Shown piece after piece: positions 18,156-27,070 of a stretch of 64,000 bases of DNA (positions within the stretch are counted from its first letter, which is position 1; each line of letters starts with the position of its first letter). Under the pieces are notes generated by a model. That model made no database searches. It was given only the letters and a program-made list of their open reading frames with translations, and was not told the origin of the DNA. The position numbers and the translations under genes were made by a program. Source of the stretch: Marinicella meishanensis (GTDB lineage Bacteria; Pseudomonadota; Gammaproteobacteria; Xanthomonadales; Marinicellaceae); contig NZ_JAIOUV010000003.1 in assembly GCF_019931145.1 (NCBI RefSeq), positions 1 to 64,000 of the forward strand, written 5' to 3'.

Positions 18156-18183
18156 TTGGCGGCAAAAAAAAATCACCTATAAT
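18156..18183 (+). promoter_or_regulatory. Promoter of the TlpA-like lipoprotein gene
   Basis: TTGGCG (18156-18161) and TATAAT (18178-18183) are separated by 16 bases, a good sigma-70 match. They lie 33 bases before the ATG at 18217. Confidence 0.7.
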
Positions 18184-18216
18184 GTCAGTTTTTGCCCCAT
18201 TTGGGGTCTTCAAGGT

Positions 18217-19512
18217 ATGAAAAACATCCTCCCATTGATGCTGATCGCCATTTTGTGGTCATGCAGCAGCAGCGACCACAGCGATGCGGCCAGTGATTCC
18301 AGTGCAGTATCCGCCGAGTCTGCAGCCACAGAACAGCTTGCACCAGCCGAGCCCAGATTGTCGGGTTTGTGGCGTGGGGTGCTGGACTCGCCGGGTGGCG
18401 AATTGCCGTTTGGCATCCAACTGGCACAGACGGCCGATGGTTACCAAGCCAAAATCCTCAATGGGCCTGAACAGGTCGACACCTCAGCGGTGTTGGTGAC
18501 AGGCTCGCAAGTCGAAATTCAATTCAGTTGGTATGACGCCAGGCTCAAAGCCACGGTGGATGCAACGGGTCAGTCAATGCATGGTGAGTGGTCAAAAACC
18601 GCTGCGGATGAGCACATTTCTCGCTTGCCATTCACCGCCACCAAAGGCTACCCATACCGCTTCCGGGCTGACCATTCAAAGCTGGACGCCAGTGATGTGG
18701 GTGGGGTGTGGCAAGTTGAATTTGTCGATGAAGATGGCCCCTCGGTGGCGGTGGGTGAGTTTCAGCAGAGCGGCACCAAGGTCAATGGCACCTTCCTCAC
18801 ACCGACCGGCGATTACCGCTACCTGGCCGGTCAGGTCCAAGCCGGGGTGTTGCGTTTGTCGGCCTTTGATGGCGCCCATGCGTTTTTGTTTGAAGCACAC
18901 CTCGAAGGGAATCAATTGACCGGCGATTTTTGGTCCCGGGACACATACCACGCCACCTGGACGGCGCACCGCAATGACCAGGCCCATGACGTGTTGCCTG
19001 ATGCGTGGCAGGCGGTCAAACTGACCACCGATGAAATCCAATTTGCCTTTCCGGACGAAACCGGCCAATTGGTGCGGTTGTCTGACCCACGTTTTGCCAA
19101 CAAAGCGGTGATCATCAACATCTTTGGCACTTGGTGCCCAAATTGCAATGACGAAGCACCGGTGTTGGCTGGGTTTTATCAGCAATACCGCGATCAAGGC
19201 CTGGAAATCGTGGGCTTGGCTTTTGAATACACCGATGATCCGGTCCGTGACTTCCAACAAATTGCGGCCTTTCGACAACGCCACGGCATAGACTACCCCT
19301 TGCTCAGGGCGGGCCAAAATGACAAAGCCGAAGCGGCTCAAATCTTGGGTTTTGTGGATCAAATCGTGGCCTATCCGACCAGCCTCTTCCTGGACCGTGA
19401 TCACCGGGTGGTCAACATCCATTCGGGGTTTGCTGGCCCTGGTACCGGCGCCCATTATGAGCAACTGGTGCAACAGCTGGAAGCGCAAATTCAAGCCCTG
19501 TTGCTTGAATGA
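18217..19512 (+). CDS. TlpA-like thiol-disulfide lipoprotein with long N-terminal beta domain
   Basis: Periplasmic, membrane-anchored redoxin of 431 residues. The signal MKNILPLMLIAILWSC ends in a lipobox-like LWSC. Residues about 45-270 contain two related beta-rich units (GLWRGVLDSPGGELPFGIQL and GVWQVEFVDEDGPSVAVGEF, each about 100 residues). The C-terminal ~160 residues are a TlpA/ResA-type thioredoxin with FGTWCPNCNDEAPVLAGF (C307, C310) and the cis-Pro region AYPTSLFLD. It may reduce periplasmic thiols or serve cytochrome c maturation; partners are not encoded nearby. The N-terminal domain is longer than in ordinary TlpA. Confidence 0.86.
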   Translation: MKNILPLMLIAILWSCSSSDHSDAASDSSAVSAESAATEQLAPAEPRLSGLWRGVLDSPGGELPFGIQLAQTADGYQAKILNGPEQVDTSAVLVTGSQVEIQFSWYDARLKATVDATGQSMHGEWSKTAADEHISRLPFTATKGYPYRFRADHSKLDASDVGGVWQVEFVDEDGPSVAVGEFQQSGTKVNGTFLTPTGDYRYLAGQVQAGVLRLSAFDGAHAFLFEAHLEGNQLTGDFWSRDTYHATWTAHRNDQAHDVLPDAWQAVKLTTDEIQFAFPDETGQLVRLSDPRFANKAVIINIFGTWCPNCNDEAPVLAGFYQQYRDQGLEIVGLAFEYTDDPVRDFQQIAAFRQRHGIDYPLLRAGQNDKAEAAQILGFVDQIVAYPTSLFLDRDHRVVNIHSGFAGPGTGAHYEQLVQQLEAQIQALLLE

Positions 19513-19524
19513 GCTCAAACAACA

Positions 19525-19553
19525 CTGGCATGTCCCTTGAATTTCCCTATAAT
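19525..19553 (+). promoter_or_regulatory. Promoter of small membrane protein gene
   Basis: CTGGCA (19525-19530), a 17-base spacer and TATAAT (19548-19553) form a strong sigma-70 candidate. A ~95-base leader precedes the ATG at 19649. Confidence 0.65.
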
Positions 19554-19648
19554 GATTGGCAGTGGATGGTGGCTTGACCGCGTCTGCAAACTATCGGAGC
19601 CCAACGGCGGCTTCATCAATCACTCAATCTAAAAAGGAAAGGAACGCT

Positions 19649-19864
19649 ATGAAAGCATTGAAAATCTTTGGAATCTTATTAATCGTATTTGGCGCTGTGG
19701 ATCTGATCGGCAGTTACTCGGGCTTCGACCTGTGGGGCCGCCTGGGAGTGACCCTGCCTGATCTGTTGTGGAAGTATTCTTCTTACATCGAAATAGGTTT
19801 GGGCCTGTTGTTGTTCAACATCGGCGGCGCGCAGCCGGCCGACGATGCCGAAGACAATGGCTGA
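19649..19864 (+). CDS. Small two-helix membrane protein
   Basis: Unrecognised 71-residue protein with two predicted membrane segments (KIFGILLIVFGAVDLIG and YIEIGLGLLLFNIGG) and an acidic tail (ADDAEDNG). The start at 19649 has a strong Shine-Dalgarno (AAAGGAAAGGAAC). It has its own promoter and a clean intrinsic terminator, so it is a single-gene transcript. The architecture resembles small conserved inner-membrane proteins of unknown role. Confidence 0.75.
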   Translation: MKALKIFGILLIVFGAVDLIGSYSGFDLWGRLGVTLPDLLWKYSSYIEIGLGLLLFNIGGAQPADDAEDNG

Positions 19865-19885
19865 TCATTGGATCGCCTGGAATCA

Positions 19886-19916
19886 AACCCAACACCGTCG
19901 GTGCTTGGGTTTTTTT
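19886..19916 (+). terminator. Intrinsic terminator
   Basis: The arms AACCCAA-CACCG and CGGTG-C-TTGGGTT form a long stem with a minimal loop, followed by a run of seven T. It ends the small membrane protein transcript. Confidence 0.88.
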
Positions 19917-19923
19917 GGGCTTG

Positions 19924-20697
19924 CTAAAAGTTCATTGCCATCACATCTGGATGGCGCAATTGATAATTGAGTTGTGCTTTGATTCGCTGGTTGTCGATGA
20001 CTTTATCACTGCCACCCTTGGCGGTGGTGAAGGTTGGTGGCGGCACCTGTAACTGATCCGCCATGGCCTGGTAAAAATCCAATTTGCGCGGGTGGGTGTC
20101 GGCACAGACGTTGAAGATTTGTGGCCATGCGTGCTGCTCGATGATGGCCTGCAACACCCCGATGCAGTCATCCAAATGCACCAAGTTGACCCGCGCCTGG
20201 GGATTTTTCAAAGTTCGGCCTGACTGGAAGAATCGACCTGGATGCCGGCCGGGCCCCACCAAACCGGCCAACCGCAAAATCGTGTGTCGCGAAGATTCCA
20301 TCACCAACTGTTCAATCACCCTCAAAGGACTGTCATCATGCAAAGCCTCACTGCTTTCATCATGAATCTGACCATTGTTGGTATAAACCGAAGTGGAGCT
20401 GGTGAAAATCAGGTGCGGCTGGTGTGGGGCCGAGTCCAGTTGTTGCAGCAAGCGGGCAAATGCGGCCACGTCTTTGCTGGTGATGGCGATGACCAAAACA
20501 TCCGCCGCCAACAATTCTGAGGATGGGTCCAACTCATCCCCCAACCGATAAACCAGGGCCGGCAGCCCGGTCTCTTGTAAAGCTTGTGCTTTGGTGGCAT
20601 CGGTGGTGGTGACCTTTACTGGGTGACCCAAGTCTTGGCAATGCCTGGCGGCCGGTTCGGCCAACCAGCCGCTGCCGATGAATTGGATGCGCATCAT
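19924..20697 (-). CDS. NAD(P)-binding epimerase/dehydratase-like protein (SDR, YeeZ-like)
   Basis: Atypical short-chain dehydrogenase of about 257 residues. The N-terminus [18 protein letters not shown] has a GxGxxA-type nucleotide-binding loop. FTSSTSVY and [14 protein letters not shown] are typical of the NAD-dependent epimerase family, and the C-terminus resembles E. coli YeeZ. The substrate is unknown. Its ATG overlaps the dcd stop (ATGATG across TGA), so it is translationally coupled to dcd; either ATG (20697 or 20694) could be used. Confidence 0.8.
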   Translation of the reverse strand: MMRIQFIGSGWLAEPAARHCQDLGHPVKVTTTDATKAQALQETGLPALVYRLGDELDPSSELLAADVLVIAITSKDVAAFARLLQQLDSAPHQPHLIFTSSTSVYTNNGQIHDESSEALHDDSPLRVIEQLVMESSRHTILRLAGLVGPGRHPGRFFQSGRTLKNPQARVNLVHLDDCIGVLQAIIEQHAWPQIFNVCADTHPRKLDFYQAMADQLQVPPPTFTTAKGGSDKVIDNQRIKAQLNYQLRHPDVMAMNF

Positions 20698-21263
20698 GCT
20701 TTGGGCAAGGTCACACCCACCTGTCCTTGATACTTGCCGCCACGGTCTTTGTAAGACACGTCACACACCTCATCGGATTCAAAGAACAAAAACTGCGCCA
20801 CCCCTTCATTGGCATAAATCTTAGCTGGCAAAGGGGTGGTGTTGGAAAATTCCAGGGTCACATGACCTTCCCATTCGGGTTCCAATGGGGTCACATTAAC
20901 GATGATGCCACAGCGGGCATAAGTCGATTTGCCCAAACACACGGTCAGCACATTGCGGGGTATCTTTAAGTATTCGACGGTGCGGGCCAAACAAAATGAG
21001 TTGGGTGGAATGATGCAGACGTCGGCTTTCACATCGACAAAGCTTTTGCGATCAAATTTCTTGGGGTCCACCACCGCGCTGTTGATGTTGTGAAAGATTT
21101 TGAACTCATCAGAACATCGCACATCGTAACCATAACTGGAGGTGCCGTAAGAGATGATTTTGTTGTTTCTGGCGGTGGTTCTGACCTGATCGGCAGTGAA
21201 TGGGCTGATCATGTCGTGTTCTTGGGCCATGCGGCGAATCCATTTGTCTGATTTGATGCTCAT
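20694..21263 (-). CDS. dcd: dCTP deaminase
   Basis: Converts dCTP to dUTP for thymidylate synthesis. The 189-residue protein has the family length and sequence from [13 protein letters not shown] onward, including [31 protein letters not shown], the [24 protein letters not shown] segment of the trimeric dUTPase-like fold, and the C-terminal [18 protein letters not shown]. It lies 22 bases after mrp in reverse orientation order and is followed by the SDR gene. Confidence 0.96.
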   Translation of the reverse strand: MSIKSDKWIRRMAQEHDMISPFTADQVRTTARNNKIISYGTSSYGYDVRCSDEFKIFHNINSAVVDPKKFDRKSFVDVKADVCIIPPNSFCLARTVEYLKIPRNVLTVCLGKSTYARCGIIVNVTPLEPEWEGHVTLEFSNTTPLPAKIYANEGVAQFLFFESDEVCDVSYKDRGGKYQGQVGVTLPKA

Positions 21264-21285
21264 GTGTGGTCGGTGCTCCGGTGAA

Positions 21286-22317
21286 TTATTTTTTATGTAA
21301 TTTGAGGCTGTCGGTGAGGCTGAACTTGATGGGGCATTGAGCCAGGTTTTGGGCGGTGCGCAGGCCCATCATCAAGGCCTGTTCGTTCAAGGGGTGGGCC
21401 GTTTGCCAAACCGCTGCGGGCTGACCCGCGTCCATCTGCACCCTGAGGTCGATGTTTAAGGGCATTTGACCCAATAAGGGCACTTCGAACTCTGCTGCCA
21501 TTTGAGCACCGCCATGCTGGCCAAAGATGTGCGCTTCATGGCCGCAGTTATCGCAGACATAGGTGCTCATGTTTTCAATCACGCCCAGCACCGGGATTTC
21601 CACTTTTTGGAACATGGCCAGGGCCTTTTGGGCGTCCAATAAGGCAATGTCTTGCGGCGTGGTAACCAGCACCGCTGCGGTGACTGGGATCTTTTGGATC
21701 ATGGTCAATTGGATGTCTCCGGTGCCTGGTGGCAGGTCCATGATCAAATAATCCAAACCATGCCAGCGGGTGTCTTGAATCATTTGCATCAAGGCTTTGG
21801 TGACCATGGCTCCGCGCCAAATGGCCGGATCCTTCTCGCCCAGGATGTAACCCAATGACATGGTTTGTAAGCCATCGGCAGACACCGGCAAAAAAGACTT
21901 TTGGTCGGGTGACTCGGGTTTTTGGCTGACCCCCAGCATTTTGGGAATGCTGGGACCATAGATGTCGGCATCGAGAATGCCCACCGTGGCGCCCAGTTGT
22001 TGCAAGCTTTTGGCCAACATCACACTCATGGTGGATTTGCCCACCCCGCCTTTGCCTGAAGCCACCGCAATGATGTTTTTCACGCCCTTCAGCGGCTGAA
22101 TGCCCTCGCGGACCTGGTGTTGGCGAATGCGTTGCTTCAACAGCCACGATTGTTGACCCAGTTCTGCGTTGAGCCAAGTTTGGTATTGTTCGGTAAACGG
22201 CGCCATGGGGAAGCGAAATTCGGCACGACCTTTATTGGCATTGAGGTCAATCGATTTGCCGATCGCTTGGCCGGTCACGGCATCATTTTGTGGGTTGTTT
22301 GGGCTCATGGTGGTCAT
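21286..22317 (-). CDS. apbC: Iron-sulfur cluster carrier protein Mrp/ApbC
   Basis: P-loop ATPase of the Mrp/NBP35 family that carries and delivers Fe-S clusters. The 343-residue protein has the deviant Walker [10 protein letters not shown] (88-96), [24 protein letters not shown], and a CDNC pair in the C-terminal half for cluster binding at the dimer interface. The N-terminal DUF59 domain of longer homologues is reduced to about 70 residues. Its start overlaps the pgi stop by 4 bases (ATGA). Confidence 0.93.
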   Translation of the reverse strand: MTTMSPNNPQNDAVTGQAIGKSIDLNANKGRAEFRFPMAPFTEQYQTWLNAELGQQSWLLKQRIRQHQVREGIQPLKGVKNIIAVASGKGGVGKSTMSVMLAKSLQQLGATVGILDADIYGPSIPKMLGVSQKPESPDQKSFLPVSADGLQTMSLGYILGEKDPAIWRGAMVTKALMQMIQDTRWHGLDYLIMDLPPGTGDIQLTMIQKIPVTAAVLVTTPQDIALLDAQKALAMFQKVEIPVLGVIENMSTYVCDNCGHEAHIFGQHGGAQMAAEFEVPLLGQMPLNIDLRVQMDAGQPAAVWQTAHPLNEQALMMGLRTAQNLAQCPIKFSLTDSLKLHKK

Positions 22318-23846
22318 TCCATCACTTTTTTGATCAGTGCCAATGTAGATGGGTCTAAAGCCATCTCATTCAAGGTGTTATTTTCCACATGTTGCTGGAT
22401 GTCGCGAGCAATTGATTTGCCCAGTTCCACCCCCGGTTGATCAAAGCAATTGATGTTCCAAATCACGGCTTGGGTGTAGATCATGTGTTCATACATGGCC
22501 AGCAACTGCCCCACGGAACGGGCCGACAGGTTTTTCAGCAACAATGTGGTGCTTGGTTTGTTGCCTGGGCAACCTTTCATGCTGTGATCTTCTTCCTTGC
22601 CTTGCATCAGTGCCGCCCCTTGGGCGATTAAATTGAACAACAAAAAGTCTTGGCTTGGGGATTTGTGTTCCAGCACCCCGATGAAATCCAGGGGCAGGGC
22701 ATCAATGCCTTGATGAAAGGCCTGGAAGAAGGCGTGTTGTGACAATTGACCATGATCGCCAAACACCCAAGGTGTGGTGGGGTAGTTGATCACATCCCCG
22801 TTGACGTTGTGCATTTTGCCAGCACTTTCCATCATCAATTGTTGCAACCATTTGGGCAGGCTGCGCAAGCGGGCATCATAGGGCAAGCAGCTGTATGCAG
22901 ACAAACCGATGAAATTGCGGTACCAGATCGACATCAGGGCCATCAGCACCGGGATGTTGTGGGCAAATTCTTGTTGCCGGTAATGCAAATCCATGGCGTG
23001 GGCCCCGGCCAATAAGTCGAGGAATTTTTGTTTGCCAGCGGCCAGTACAATGGGGAAGCCGATGGCTGACCACAACGAGAAACGCCCGCCAATGGACTCA
23101 TCAAAAAGCAAAATCATGTGGGGTGGGATGCCGGCCTCCAGCGCCCGTTGTTGGTTGGCGGTGATGGCCATCAATGAACTTTGCTGATCATTGGGCGCAT
23201 AACTCGGGATGTTTTTCAGTTTGGCATGGATGGCCCTGGCATTCATCAAAGTTTCCACGGTGGAAAAACTTTTGGAACTGATGCAAAACAAACAATGCTC
23301 AATGTCGATGGAATTGAACAGTTGGTTGAGCAAAGAGTCGTCCACACTGGCGGCGAAGAAAATGGGGATGCGGCTTTCGCTTTGTAATTCAGTCAAGGCC
23401 TCCACCACCAGCCGGGGGCCGAGGTAAGAACCACCAATGCCGATGTTGACCAATTGTTTGACCGGTTGTCCAAAACCGGTTTTGATGTCGCCAGCCAAAA
23501 CCCGATCAGCCAATCCGAAGATGGACTGAATGTTGTCTTGGTAATTGGGGTGATCAGGATCCCTGAGGGTGGTGTGGGTGGCGGGCAATTGATCGGTGGT
23601 GTTGACCACATCGCCATTGAACAGCTGTTCAATGGCCGCTTGCAGATTGGCGTGGCTGGCCAGGTCACACAGGGCCGCCAGGGCCTCCTCGTCCAGCCAA
23701 TTTTTCGACAGATCCAAGTAGATGTTGTCGTGCTCAAACACCAAAGCCTGGTGTCGATTGGGTTTTTGCCACAAGCTGGCCAGGTCTTTGATGGCATCCT
23801 GACTGGCCAATTCGGTGAGACGGTCCCACAGTGGGTTGTTCTGCAT
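22314..23846 (-). CDS. pgi: Glucose-6-phosphate isomerase
   Basis: Interconverts glucose 6-phosphate and fructose 6-phosphate. I prefer the ATG at 23846 (MQNNPLWDRLTELASQ; 510 residues), which fits the family N-terminus; an ATG at 23897 would add 17 unlike residues. Visible signatures are IGGSYLGPRLVVEAL, SKSFSTVETL, FDESIGGRFSLWSAIG, and the C-terminal QPGVELGKSIA with its catalytic lysine. It is slightly shorter than the E. coli enzyme (549). It is followed by mrp with a 4-base overlap, an unusual pairing of glycolysis and Fe-S assembly. Confidence 0.95.
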   Translation of the reverse strand: MQNNPLWDRLTELASQDAIKDLASLWQKPNRHQALVFEHDNIYLDLSKNWLDEEALAALCDLASHANLQAAIEQLFNGDVVNTTDQLPATHTTLRDPDHPNYQDNIQSIFGLADRVLAGDIKTGFGQPVKQLVNIGIGGSYLGPRLVVEALTELQSESRIPIFFAASVDDSLLNQLFNSIDIEHCLFCISSKSFSTVETLMNARAIHAKLKNIPSYAPNDQQSSLMAITANQQRALEAGIPPHMILLFDESIGGRFSLWSAIGFPIVLAAGKQKFLDLLAGAHAMDLHYRQQEFAHNIPVLMALMSIWYRNFIGLSAYSCLPYDARLRSLPKWLQQLMMESAGKMHNVNGDVINYPTTPWVFGDHGQLSQHAFFQAFHQGIDALPLDFIGVLEHKSPSQDFLLFNLIAQGAALMQGKEEDHSMKGCPGNKPSTTLLLKNLSARSVGQLLAMYEHMIYTQAVIWNINCFDQPGVELGKSIARDIQQHVENNTLNEMALDPSTLALIKKVME

Positions 23847-23962
23847 GAGGCAAGGGCCTGTTTTGTCAAACGGGTTATTGTAGCTCAAGGGTGCCATGAG
23901 ATAAAGCCATGATGGCAGTGGTCGCCGATGCGTGTCCGACCCGTCCGTGGGTCATTGGGGCC

Positions 23963-23992
23963 AAAAAAAAACCCATCCAAATTGGATGGGTT
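23963..23992 (-). terminator. Intrinsic terminator after folK
   Basis: A perfect inverted repeat AACCCATCC / GGATGGGTT with a 5-base loop is followed on the minus strand by eight or more T. It lies between the end of folK (24171) and pgi, so it ends the pcnB-folK transcript. Confidence 0.88.
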
Positions 23993-24170
23993 AAATACGA
24001 TATTTTACTTTTGTGCCCTGCTTGTCTTGGAGTTTCGAATGATTTACTCTAAAACTGGTAACAATATTAAACCAAGATTGGCTTAAAAGCAACACCAATT
24101 TGGCTTTTTGTTTAAAAAAAACAACAAAAATGACATGGAAGGCGTTTTTGTTGCAAAAAAACAACATTTT
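23993..24170. other. AT-rich non-coding stretch
   Basis: Gene-free DNA between the pcnB-folK terminator and folK. It is clearly richer in A and T than its surroundings, with several A and T runs (for example near 24114, 24145 and 24157). It contains the inverted pair ACAACAAAAA / TTTTTGTTG (about 24120-24153). I see no ORF or promoter that I would defend. On the minus strand this is the 3' untranslated region of folK. Confidence 0.5.
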
Positions 24171-24731
24171 TCAGGGCAAATGGGTGCCTTTTAAGCCACT
24201 TCTGCGCTGAGCTGCAGGCAGGCGACTCAATGTCATGTGGCAATTTGTGCTGGCCAACAGCCTCAGCATGTCTCGCTGTAATTTGACCGGCAATTGGGGT
24301 TTGAGTTCCAACAGCGGTGTGGTGACAAAACAACGTTCAGCGATCAACGGGTGGGGCACACACAAATGCTTGGAGTGATGTCGTTGACGACCAACCAGTA
24401 ACAGGTCAATGTCGATGTTTCTGGCATGCCAGCGGGCGTTGGGTTGTCGCTGCATCAGGCGGTATTCGATCACTTTGATGTGTTGCAGCAAGGCACTGGG
24501 TGTGAGTTGGGATTTGAGGTGCAAGGCGGTGTTGATGAAATCGTTTTGTGCGGTCACGCCCCAGGCTGGACTTTGATACCATTGGGCACTTCGCAACACC
24601 TTTGATTGAGGCAGGCGTTGCAACCACTTGATGGCCCGGTTGAGTTGTTTGACGGGGTTGTTCAAGTTGCTGCCCAGACCCAGATAAATATCGGTGCCAG
24701 GCCAGGTGGCCTGCGCCGCCTTACAAGGCAT
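24171..24731 (-). CDS. folK: 6-hydroxymethyl-7,8-dihydropterin pyrophosphokinase
   Basis: Transfers pyrophosphate from ATP to hydroxymethyl-dihydropterin in folate synthesis. The real start is the ATG at 24731 (MPCKAAQATW), overlapping the pcnB stop by 11 bases; longer readings run through pcnB in the wrong frame. The 186-residue protein shows YLGLGSNLNNPV, SPAWGVTAQNDFINTAL, and the signature RWHARNIDIDLLLVG. It is about 27 residues longer than E. coli FolK at the two ends. The pcnB-folK order is conserved in gammaproteobacteria. Confidence 0.95.
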   Translation of the reverse strand: MPCKAAQATWPGTDIYLGLGSNLNNPVKQLNRAIKWLQRLPQSKVLRSAQWYQSPAWGVTAQNDFINTALHLKSQLTPSALLQHIKVIEYRLMQRQPNARWHARNIDIDLLLVGRQRHHSKHLCVPHPLIAERCFVTTPLLELKPQLPVKLQRDMLRLLASTNCHMTLSRLPAAQRRSGLKGTHLP

Positions 24732-25977
24732 GGTCGATTTTTTTGCGTTTGACTTTTTTGCCAAAAATGAGGCTTTTGATGCCTTCTGGTGACAGGCTTT
24801 GGATGTTGGTCCAAAATTCGGCTTTGCGAGACAAGCGCTCTTGCACTTCACTGCGCAACAACAAAAAGTCGTAAGCCGCGCGGAAACGGGGGTGGTGCAG
24901 GGTGCTGTAAACCCCTTTGCCATACATTTTCTTGAATCGCAGCTGCAACATCCACATTTGGCGGATGCCGTTTTGAATGGCCTTGGGCACCATCAAGTGG
25001 TGGCGTTGATTGGCCATCACCAAACTTGTGGCTTCATGCAGGGCGTCATGTGGGTTTTTGCCATTGTTCAATAATTGGTCATACAGCGGAATGAACTCCA
25101 GCCACATGACACAGGCACTGAGGAACACCGGGGTCACGGATTGACCATTTTTCAAACGGTGGTCGGTGTTGCGGAAGGCCAGGCGCAAAAACAGGTCCCA
25201 TTGTTCATCGGAGCGGGCAATTTTGGCCGGCATCGGGAACAAAATCTCAAACAGTTTCAACTCAACCAAACAGTCATAGGCGATTTCCATGTTGCCGCAA
25301 TGGAACATTTTGATGGCCTCATCAAACAATCGGGCGGTGGGCACTTGGCGCAGGTTTTCCCGGTTGTTGATGATGTCCTGTTTCATCTCTTCGGTCAAGG
25401 TCAAACCCAATTTGGCATGAAACCGCACGGCCCGCAGCATGCGCACCGGGTCTTCAACGAACCGTTTGTTGGGGTTGCCAATCAGCCGAAGTTCGCCTTT
25501 TTTCAGGTCATGCACCCCGGCGGTGAAATCCAGGATGGTTTGTTCGTTGATGTCGTAATACAAGGCGTTGCAACTGAAGTCACGACGGATGGCGTCCTGA
25601 TCCACCGTGCCAAACACATTGTCGCGGATGATCTGACCTTTTTTCATCACCCGGTCACCGGGTTCGGTGCCGCGGAATGTGGCCACCTCATAGATGCTGT
25701 TGCCCATGTACACGTGGGCCAGGCGAAATCGGCGGCCAATCAAACGGCATTTGCCTTTGAAAATGGCTTTGATGTCTTCGGGTGTGGCATCGGTGGCAAT
25801 GTCAAAATCTTTGGGGTGCAGGCCCAACAACAAATCACGCACGGCACCGCCGACCAAGTAGGCTTCGAAGCCATGCTCGACCAACTTGTTGATGATTTTT
25901 TTGCTGGCGTTACTGATTTCGCCATTGGGCAACCGGTGTTCGAATTGATGGTATGTGATGAGGTTATGGTCTAGCAA
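24721..25977 (-). CDS. pcnB: Poly(A) polymerase I
   Basis: Adds poly(A) tails to RNA 3' ends, promoting decay. The 418-residue protein has the nucleotidyltransferase core YLVGGAVRDLLLG and DFDIATDATP, then GRRFRLAHVYMG, AIRRDFSCNALYYD and the RNA-binding region with EDPVRMLRAVRFHAKLG. These distinguish it from tRNA nucleotidyltransferase together with the lysine-rich C-terminus (KKVKRKKIDHAL). The start is a TTG at 25977, as no ATG or GTG fits; the start is the uncertain part. It is divergent from fdxA. Confidence 0.93.
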   Translation of the reverse strand: MLDHNLITYHQFEHRLPNGEISNASKKIINKLVEHGFEAYLVGGAVRDLLLGLHPKDFDIATDATPEDIKAIFKGKCRLIGRRFRLAHVYMGNSIYEVATFRGTEPGDRVMKKGQIIRDNVFGTVDQDAIRRDFSCNALYYDINEQTILDFTAGVHDLKKGELRLIGNPNKRFVEDPVRMLRAVRFHAKLGLTLTEEMKQDIINNRENLRQVPTARLFDEAIKMFHCGNMEIAYDCLVELKLFEILFPMPAKIARSDEQWDLFLRLAFRNTDHRLKNGQSVTPVFLSACVMWLEFIPLYDQLLNNGKNPHDALHEATSLVMANQRHHLMVPKAIQNGIRQMWMLQLRFKKMYGKGVYSTLHHPRFRAAYDFLLLRSEVQERLSRKAEFWTNIQSLSPEGIKSLIFGKKVKRKKIDHAL

Positions 25978-25982
25978 GATTG

Positions 25983-26013
25983 TTGACTGCGTTTTATTGG
26001 CTTGTTGTATAAT
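25983..26013 (+). promoter_or_regulatory. Promoter of fdxA
   Basis: TATAAT at 26008-26013 is a consensus -10. TTGACT at 25983-25988 is a -35 candidate, but the spacer is 19 bases, longer than ideal. A Shine-Dalgarno (GAGGAG) follows at about 26032. Confidence 0.65.
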
Positions 26014-26044
26014 TGCGCATTATATCAAATCGAGGAGCTGTTGA

Positions 26045-26377
26045 ATGACTTTTGTGGTGACTGAGGCCTGCATCAAGTGCAAATACACCGACTGTGTGGA
26101 GGTCTGTCCAGTGGATTGTTTTCATGAAGGACCGAATTTTCTGGTGATCGACCCAGAAGAGTGCATCGACTGTACTTTGTGTGAACCCGAATGTCCCATT
26201 GAAGCCATTTATCCGGAAGATGATTTGCCGGCCGGGCAAGAGTCTTTCATTGAATTGAACAAGGAGTTGTCCGCCGTGTGGCCGGTCATCACCGAGATGA
26301 AGGACCACCCTGAAGATGCCGATGATTGGGCCCAAGTCAAAGACAAGACGCATTTATTGGACCGCGGGGAAGATTAA
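26045..26377 (+). CDS. fdxA: Seven-iron ferredoxin (FdxA type)
   Basis: Electron carrier with one [3Fe-4S] and one [4Fe-4S] cluster. The 110-residue protein has [17 protein letters not shown] beginning at residue 9, then [13 protein letters not shown], the arrangement of Azotobacter FdI-type ferredoxins. The C-terminal extension (about 50 residues) is also typical. It is a single-gene unit with its own promoter and a strong terminator. Confidence 0.95.
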   Translation: MTFVVTEACIKCKYTDCVEVCPVDCFHEGPNFLVIDPEECIDCTLCEPECPIEAIYPEDDLPAGQESFIELNKELSAVWPVITEMKDHPEDADDWAQVKDKTHLLDRGED

Positions 26378-26400
26378 TGGTCCAAAAATAATGAACAAGA

Positions 26401-26428
26401 AAAAAGGCGCCTGTTGGCGCCTTTTTTT
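26401..26428 (+). terminator. Bidirectional intrinsic terminator
   Basis: GGCGCC-TGTT-GGCGCC is flanked by A5 on the left and T7 on the right. It lies between the convergent fdxA and bamC-like genes and can serve both. Confidence 0.9.
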
Positions 26429-26449
26429 ATCCGCTTTATAACCAGACCA

Positions 26450-27070
26450 TCAGTCCTTGGTGGCGGCTTCAAAGATGTGTGTAAACAAGTCATCAATGAC
26501 GTATGAGGAGGGGGCTTCAAAGTCGATGGTCTGCAACCAAATTTGTTGCTTCTGTGGCAACTTCAGACAGGTCAATACGTATTCGCCAGAGCGGTCAATG
26601 TAGCTGCTGTTGAGGCTGAACAGTTTTTTGAAAAACCCTTGTTTTTCCACTTCATCGGTGATCGGGTCATAGAACCGAAAGGTGGCCTGGCAGTTGTCGG
26701 GGTCTTCGTCCAGCAACAGCCAATTGTAACCATGATCACCGACCATCAAATCCCAGGCATCCTGGTCATTGAATATTTCAATGGTGGGCATGCCGCCTGA
26801 TTCTATGATCACCACATTTTCATCGTCACTGCGGCGTCTGGCAAAAGCCATCTCAGGGGGTTTGGTATCAGGGGTCGCGCCGTCACCGGTGGACGCCACT
26901 GCCGGGATGTCCAAATTGTTGTTGGTGCGGGGCAGATCTTGTCCTTCCACAGGATTCAGGGCTGGGGTGCTTTCGGCAGCCAGGTAAGGCTCTTCCTTAA
27001 CCATGCGCTTGCAGTTGACCAACAGGCCACACAGTGCCAGCATCAGAATGGATTTGAACATTGTTTTCAT
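26450..27070 (-). CDS. bamC: BamC-like outer-membrane assembly lipoprotein
   Basis: Lipoprotein of 206 residues placed directly after dapA, the conserved position of BamC (NlpB), a BAM-complex accessory. The signal MKTMFKSILMLALCGLLVNC ends in a lipobox. The early mature part YLAAESTPALNPVEGQDLP resembles the unstructured BamC N-terminus that binds BamD. A single helix-grip-like domain follows (IEIFNDQDAWDLMVGDHGYNWLLL). It is shorter than E. coli BamC (344), so the second helix-grip domain is apparently missing. Assignment rests largely on context and N-terminal pattern. Confidence 0.72.
   Translation of the reverse strand: MKTMFKSILMLALCGLLVNCKRMVKEEPYLAAESTPALNPVEGQDLPRTNNNLDIPAVASTGDGATPDTKPPEMAFARRRSDDENVVIIESGGMPTIEIFNDQDAWDLMVGDHGYNWLLLDEDPDNCQATFRFYDPITDEVEKQGFFKKLFSLNSSYIDRSGEYVLTCLKLPQKQQIWLQTIDFEAPSSYVIDDLFTHIFEAATKD

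Noticed and set aside
24171-24923. folK starting at 24923
   Set aside because: The first 64 residues would be read inside pcnB in another frame; family similarity begins at the ATG at 24731.
25075-25974. Long open frame (299 codons) on the plus strand opposite pcnB
   Set aside because: It lies entirely antisense to a clear pcnB and has no recognisable protein pattern; it is a shadow of codon bias.
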